This document shows, one piece after another, positions 61,075 through 64,000 of a stretch of DNA of 64,000 nt (positions within the stretch are counted from its first letter, which is position 1; each line of letters starts with the position of its first letter). A program made the position numbers and the translations under genes. This DNA comes from Agromyces aurantiacus (GTDB taxonomy: Bacteria; Actinomycetota; Actinomycetes; Actinomycetales; Microbacteriaceae), in contig NZ_JAFBBW010000001.1 in NCBI RefSeq assembly GCF_016907355.1, forward strand, positions 558,001 to 622,000, in the 5' to 3' direction. The notes under the pieces were generated by a model. It saw only the letters and a program-made list of their open reading frames with translations, made no database searches and was not told the DNA's origin.

Positions 61075-61734
61075 ATGAGGAAGACCATGGGGCTGCTCGC
61101 GGCGGCGGGCGCGCTCGTGCTCGGCAGCCTGTCGGCCGCGGGGCCTGCGGTCGCGCAGGTCGAGGGCGATTGGAACAGCGTCACGAAGGTGATGGTGAAC
61201 AAGCTCGGCGGGGTGAACGTCTCCGGCGAGGTCAGCTGCGCCGGCGCGTACGACCGGCTCGTGTCGGGCGAGCTCCTCTACGACACGGGCGAAGGGTGGG
61301 CGCCGGTGCCGTTCACGGACGGCGATCTCGTGATCCTCAACGCGAACAGCGACAACTACACCGTGAGCCAGCCGGCGGGCCGCAAGGCGATGATCCAGGT
61401 GACCCACGGGTCGTCTCGCATGAGCCCCTGCTACGCCACGACGACCACGACGCCGGACGGGCACACGATCCCGCCATGGGCGGCATGTGCGCCCGAGGGC
61501 ACCCCGTGCCGCTGGGAGACCGACGCGTACGCCTACGACCACGAGGCGAACGGGCCGCTCTTCGACTACTCGTCGGGCGGGAAGTTCAAGACCGGGCTCG
61601 TGAACGTGAGCGCCCAGAGCATCGGGCTCTTCGTCCAGATCCTCCATGAGGACCAGACCTGGGACATGTACTTCATCGAGGAGGGCAGCTACGCCATGAC
61701 CTCGACCGCCCTCAAGGCGGTCTCCTCCCGGTAG
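61075..61734 (+). CDS. Secreted protein, 219 aa
   Basis: A Sec signal peptide (MRKTMGLLAAAGALVLGSLSAAGPAVAQ, likely cut after AVA near residue 27) precedes a beta-rich domain with four Cys (SCAG, SPCYA, AACAP, PCRW) that could form two disulfides. It ends FIEEGSYAMTSTALKAVSS. I do not recognise the family. A strong GGAGGAGG precedes the ATG; an in-frame GTG at 61054 overlaps the stem-loop and is not used. Confidence 0.8.
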   Translation: MRKTMGLLAAAGALVLGSLSAAGPAVAQVEGDWNSVTKVMVNKLGGVNVSGEVSCAGAYDRLVSGELLYDTGEGWAPVPFTDGDLVILNANSDNYTVSQPAGRKAMIQVTHGSSRMSPCYATTTTTPDGHTIPPWAACAPEGTPCRWETDAYAYDHEANGPLFDYSSGGKFKTGLVNVSAQSIGLFVQILHEDQTWDMYFIEEGSYAMTSTALKAVSSR

Positions 61735-61758
61735 TCGCAGTCGGCCGCGGGCCGGCGG

Positions 61759-62805
61759 TCAGTCGAGCGGCAGCACGCACGCCGGCGCGGTGAGTTCGAG
61801 CACGCGGCGAGCGGCGCCGGTGACGAGGTCGACCTCGACGAGCGCGCCCCCGCGTTCGGCGGCGACCACGAGGGTCCGGTCGTCGAGGTGCGCGTGGTGG
61901 CGCGGCCATGCGGCGCCGATCGCGTGCTCGCCGGCGAGGTGCGGCGCGGCGGGGTCGACCGCCTCGAACACGCTCACGGTGTCGCGCCCGCGGACGAGCG
62001 CCGTGAGCAGGCGACCCGACGGGCTCGCGTCGAGGTGCGACGGCTGCACGATGTCGTCGCGGCCGCCCGACGGTGGCGCGACGACCGCGGCCTCGGTGCC
62101 CGCGGCACGCGCGGTCGCCGCGTCGAGCTCGAACGTGTGCAGGCGGCCGTCGAGCTCGCCGATCACGTGCAGCACGCCCGCCTGCACGAGCAGGTGGCGC
62201 GGGCCGGTTCCGGGGGCCAGGTCGATGGTGCGCGCGATGCGCAGCGTGGGCCCCGCGGCATCCGTCGCCCGCTCGACCACGAGCTCGTGGATCGCGTCGC
62301 CGCCGAGGTCGCTCACGAGATGCGTGCCCCACGGGGTCGGCACGACCTGGTGGGCGTGCGGCGCGTCCTGGCGGTCGGCGACCGGACCGGTGCGCGGGGG
62401 CAGCGGCAGCGTCACCGGGCGGCCGAGCCCACCCGACGAGTCGAACGGCACGGCCGTGACCGATCCGCCCGAGTAGTTCGCGACGAGCAGCACTCCAGAT
62501 GCCGCGTCGACGACGACGTGGCACGGATCGGCCTCGCCGTGCTGCACGACGGCGACGGGCACGAGCGTCGCGCCCGCGCCATCCGGACCGCCGTCGACGC
62601 GGAAGCTCGCGACCGACCCCGACGATTCCTCGAGCACCGCGAACAGCAGGTCGCCCGAGCGCGCGACGAACGAGGGGTTCGACGCGACGGCCGACGCGAC
62701 GACGCGCCACTCGCCCGACGCCGACCGCTCCGCGAGGTGCAGGCTCGGCGCAGGGCCGTCGGGCGTGTACGACCCGAGGGCGAACCGACGCGCCTGCGCG
62801 GTCAC
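61759..62805 (-). CDS. Lactonase family protein (6-phosphogluconolactonase-like beta-propeller), 348 aa
   Basis: Seven-bladed propeller of the YbhE/Pgl type: [96 protein letters not shown] and [10 protein letters not shown]. It hydrolyses a sugar lactone, perhaps 6-phosphogluconolactone. The GTG start overlaps the stop of the upstream dehydrogenase by 4 bp (GTGA), so both are one operon. Confidence 0.9.
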   Translation of the reverse strand: MTAQARRFALGSYTPDGPAPSLHLAERSASGEWRVVASAVASNPSFVARSGDLLFAVLEESSGSVASFRVDGGPDGAGATLVPVAVVQHGEADPCHVVVDAASGVLLVANYSGGSVTAVPFDSSGGLGRPVTLPLPPRTGPVADRQDAPHAHQVVPTPWGTHLVSDLGGDAIHELVVERATDAAGPTLRIARTIDLAPGTGPRHLLVQAGVLHVIGELDGRLHTFELDAATARAAGTEAAVVAPPSGGRDDIVQPSHLDASPSGRLLTALVRGRDTVSVFEAVDPAAPHLAGEHAIGAAWPRHHAHLDDRTLVVAAERGGALVEVDLVTGAARRVLELTAPACVLPLD

Positions 62806-64000
62806 AGCTGGACCGGCAGGCGCGACGCGGCGGCCTCGGCCGCGTCGGCGACGGGGCGTGCGACGGGCTGCAGGCGCGTGAGCTGGGTGACGTGCTTCGG
62901 CGAGAGCTCGTCGAGCGTGGCGACCTCGAGCAGCTTCATGGTGCGCTCGATCTCGCCGCGCAGGATCGCGATCGTGCGGTCGACGCCGCGCCGGCCGCCC
63001 GCCATGAGGCCGTAGAGGTAGGCCCGGCCGATGAGCGTGAACCGCGCTCCGAGGGCGATCGACGCGACGATGTCGGCGCCGTTCATGATGCCCGTGTCGA
63101 CGTGGACCTCCATGTCGCCGCCGACCTCGCGGACGACGTCGGGCAGCAGGTGGAAGGGGATCGGCGCGCGGTCGAGCTGGCGGCCGCCGTGGTTCGAGAG
63201 CACGACGCCGTCGACGCCCGTGTCGGCGAGGAGCCTGGCATCCTCGACGGTCTGCACGCCCTTCACGACGATCTTCCCGGGCCAGATCTCGCGGATGACA
63301 TCGAGGTCGGCGAACGAGATCGTGGGGTCCATGGCCGAGTCGAGCAGTTCGCCGACCGTGCCGCCCGTCGACGAGAGCGACGCGAACTCGAGCTTCGGCG
63401 TGGTCAGGAAGTCGATCCACCACGCCGGGCGGGGGATCGCGTTCACGATGGTCCCCAGCGTGAGCTGCGGCGGGATCGAGAAGCCGTTGCGCTTGTCGCG
63501 CAGCCGGGCGCCCGCGACGGGCGTGTCGACCGTGAAGAACAGCGTGTCGAAGCCCGCGGCCGCGGCGCGGCGCGCGAGCTCGTACGAGATCTCGCGGTCC
63601 TTCATGACGTAGAGCTGGAACCAGTTGCGCCCGGTGGGGTTCGCGGCCTTCACGCCCTCGATCGAGGTCGTGCCGAGCGTCGAGAGCGTGAACGGGATGC
63701 CCGCGGCGCCGGCCGCGCCGGCGCCGGCCTCCTCGCCTTCGGTCTGCATGAGGCGCGTGAAGCCCGTCGGCGCGATGCCGAACGGCAGCGCGCTCGGGCC
63801 GCCGAGCACCTCGCGACTCGTGTCGACGACCGGCACGTTGCGCAGGATCGACGGGTGGAACTCCACGTCCTGGAACGCCTGCCGCGCTCGGGCCAGCGAC
63901 AGCTCGCCCTCGGCGGCGCCCTCGGTGTAGTCGAACGGCGCCTTGGGCGTGCGGCGCTTGGCGATCTCGCGCAGGTCGGCGATCGTGAGCGCCTTCTCGA
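62802..64000 (-). CDS. lldD: FMN-dependent alpha-hydroxy-acid dehydrogenase (L-lactate dehydrogenase type), 5' end outside window
   Basis: The frame continues past base 63866 to the window edge: the first readable residues are [21 protein letters not shown], then [21 protein letters not shown]. Motifs include [91 protein letters not shown] (active His) and [31 protein letters not shown]. It oxidises L-lactate or another 2-hydroxy acid with FMN. Only about 15-20 N-terminal residues should be missing. Confidence 0.92.
   Translation of the reverse strand, partial: EKALTIADLREIAKRRTPKAPFDYTEGAAEGELSLARARQAFQDVEFHPSILRNVPVVDTSREVLGGPSALPFGIAPTGFTRLMQTEGEEAGAGAAGAAGIPFTLSTLGTTSIEGVKAANPTGRNWFQLYVMKDREISYELARRAAAAGFDTLFFTVDTPVAGARLRDKRNGFSIPPQLTLGTIVNAIPRPAWWIDFLTTPKLEFASLSSTGGTVGELLDSAMDPTISFADLDVIREIWPGKIVVKGVQTVEDARLLADTGVDGVVLSNHGGRQLDRAPIPFHLLPDVVREVGGDMEVHVDTGIMNGADIVASIALGARFTLIGRAYLYGLMAGGRRGVDRTIAILRGEIERTMKLLEVATLDELSPKHVTQLTRLQPVARPVADAAEAAASRLPVQL

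Overview
The window is a very GC-rich actinobacterial chromosome segment. The codon bias, the gene families and the recurring GCGGATGCCGCG-type context point to the Microbacteriaceae, an Agromyces- or Microbacterium-like organism; this placement is an inference from style and content, not from a marker gene. Genes are densely packed on both strands. I see no rRNA, tRNA, CRISPR array, phage or transposase gene. Metabolic functions predominate, so this looks like ordinary chromosome with a few accessory insertions. 

Layout. 1-13 kb: the 3' part of hemL, a small membrane protein, an ABC exporter pair, a PEP-mutase-like enzyme, a cysteine-desulfurase-like protein, a degenerate beta-lactamase-fold lipoprotein, two membrane proteins, trhO, a PEBP protein and a divergent LysE/MarR pair. 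13-21 kb: an acyl-CoA hydrolase, sufSU, then prpD and prpC of the 2-methylcitrate cycle separated by an inverted DUF559 nuclease gene that is bracketed by two related hairpins. 21-32 kb: a MarR/DUF7882 divergent pair, an AI-2E-type permease, a phytoene-dehydrogenase-like oxidoreductase, a drug-type ABC exporter under a divergent WYL regulator, a tandem palindrome array and a LysR gene. 32-41 kb: putA, a minisatellite, a pfkB-type sugar kinase, an ArsB/SLC13 permease, the divergent rimB/rimK pair, and GntR and Lrp regulators. 41-50 kb: a TetR-controlled amidohydrolase and APC permease, a second palindrome array, an LLM oxidoreductase, ddaH and an H1-like basic protein. 50-64 kb: a polyprenol-phosphate glycosyltransferase, a ROK regulator, a dipeptidase with a Dcu transporter, an amino-acid decarboxylase, an N-formylglutamate amidohydrolase, a three-gene HVA1-type cluster, a secreted protein, and a lactonase with an FMN-dependent 2-hydroxyacid dehydrogenase that runs off the window. 

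How the genes work together. Amino-acid and nitrogen catabolism recurs: PutA (proline), DdaH (methylarginines), N-formylglutamate amidohydrolase, the dipeptidase and the PLP decarboxylase, with Lrp, LysR and TetR regulators close by. Propionate handling is represented by prpD and prpC but no prpB lies between them. Three regulator/target pairs (MarR with LysE, WYL with ABC, TetR with amidohydrolase) share intergenic regions that carry clear palindromic operators. 

Two window-wide patterns stand out. First, about twenty genes have a TANNNT hexamer ending 6-8 nt before the start codon, which indicates widespread leaderless transcription and fixes several start sites. Second, at least four families of palindromic repeats occupy gaps between genes, and one lies inside lysR. 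All functional calls come from reading motifs by eye; no database search was possible.
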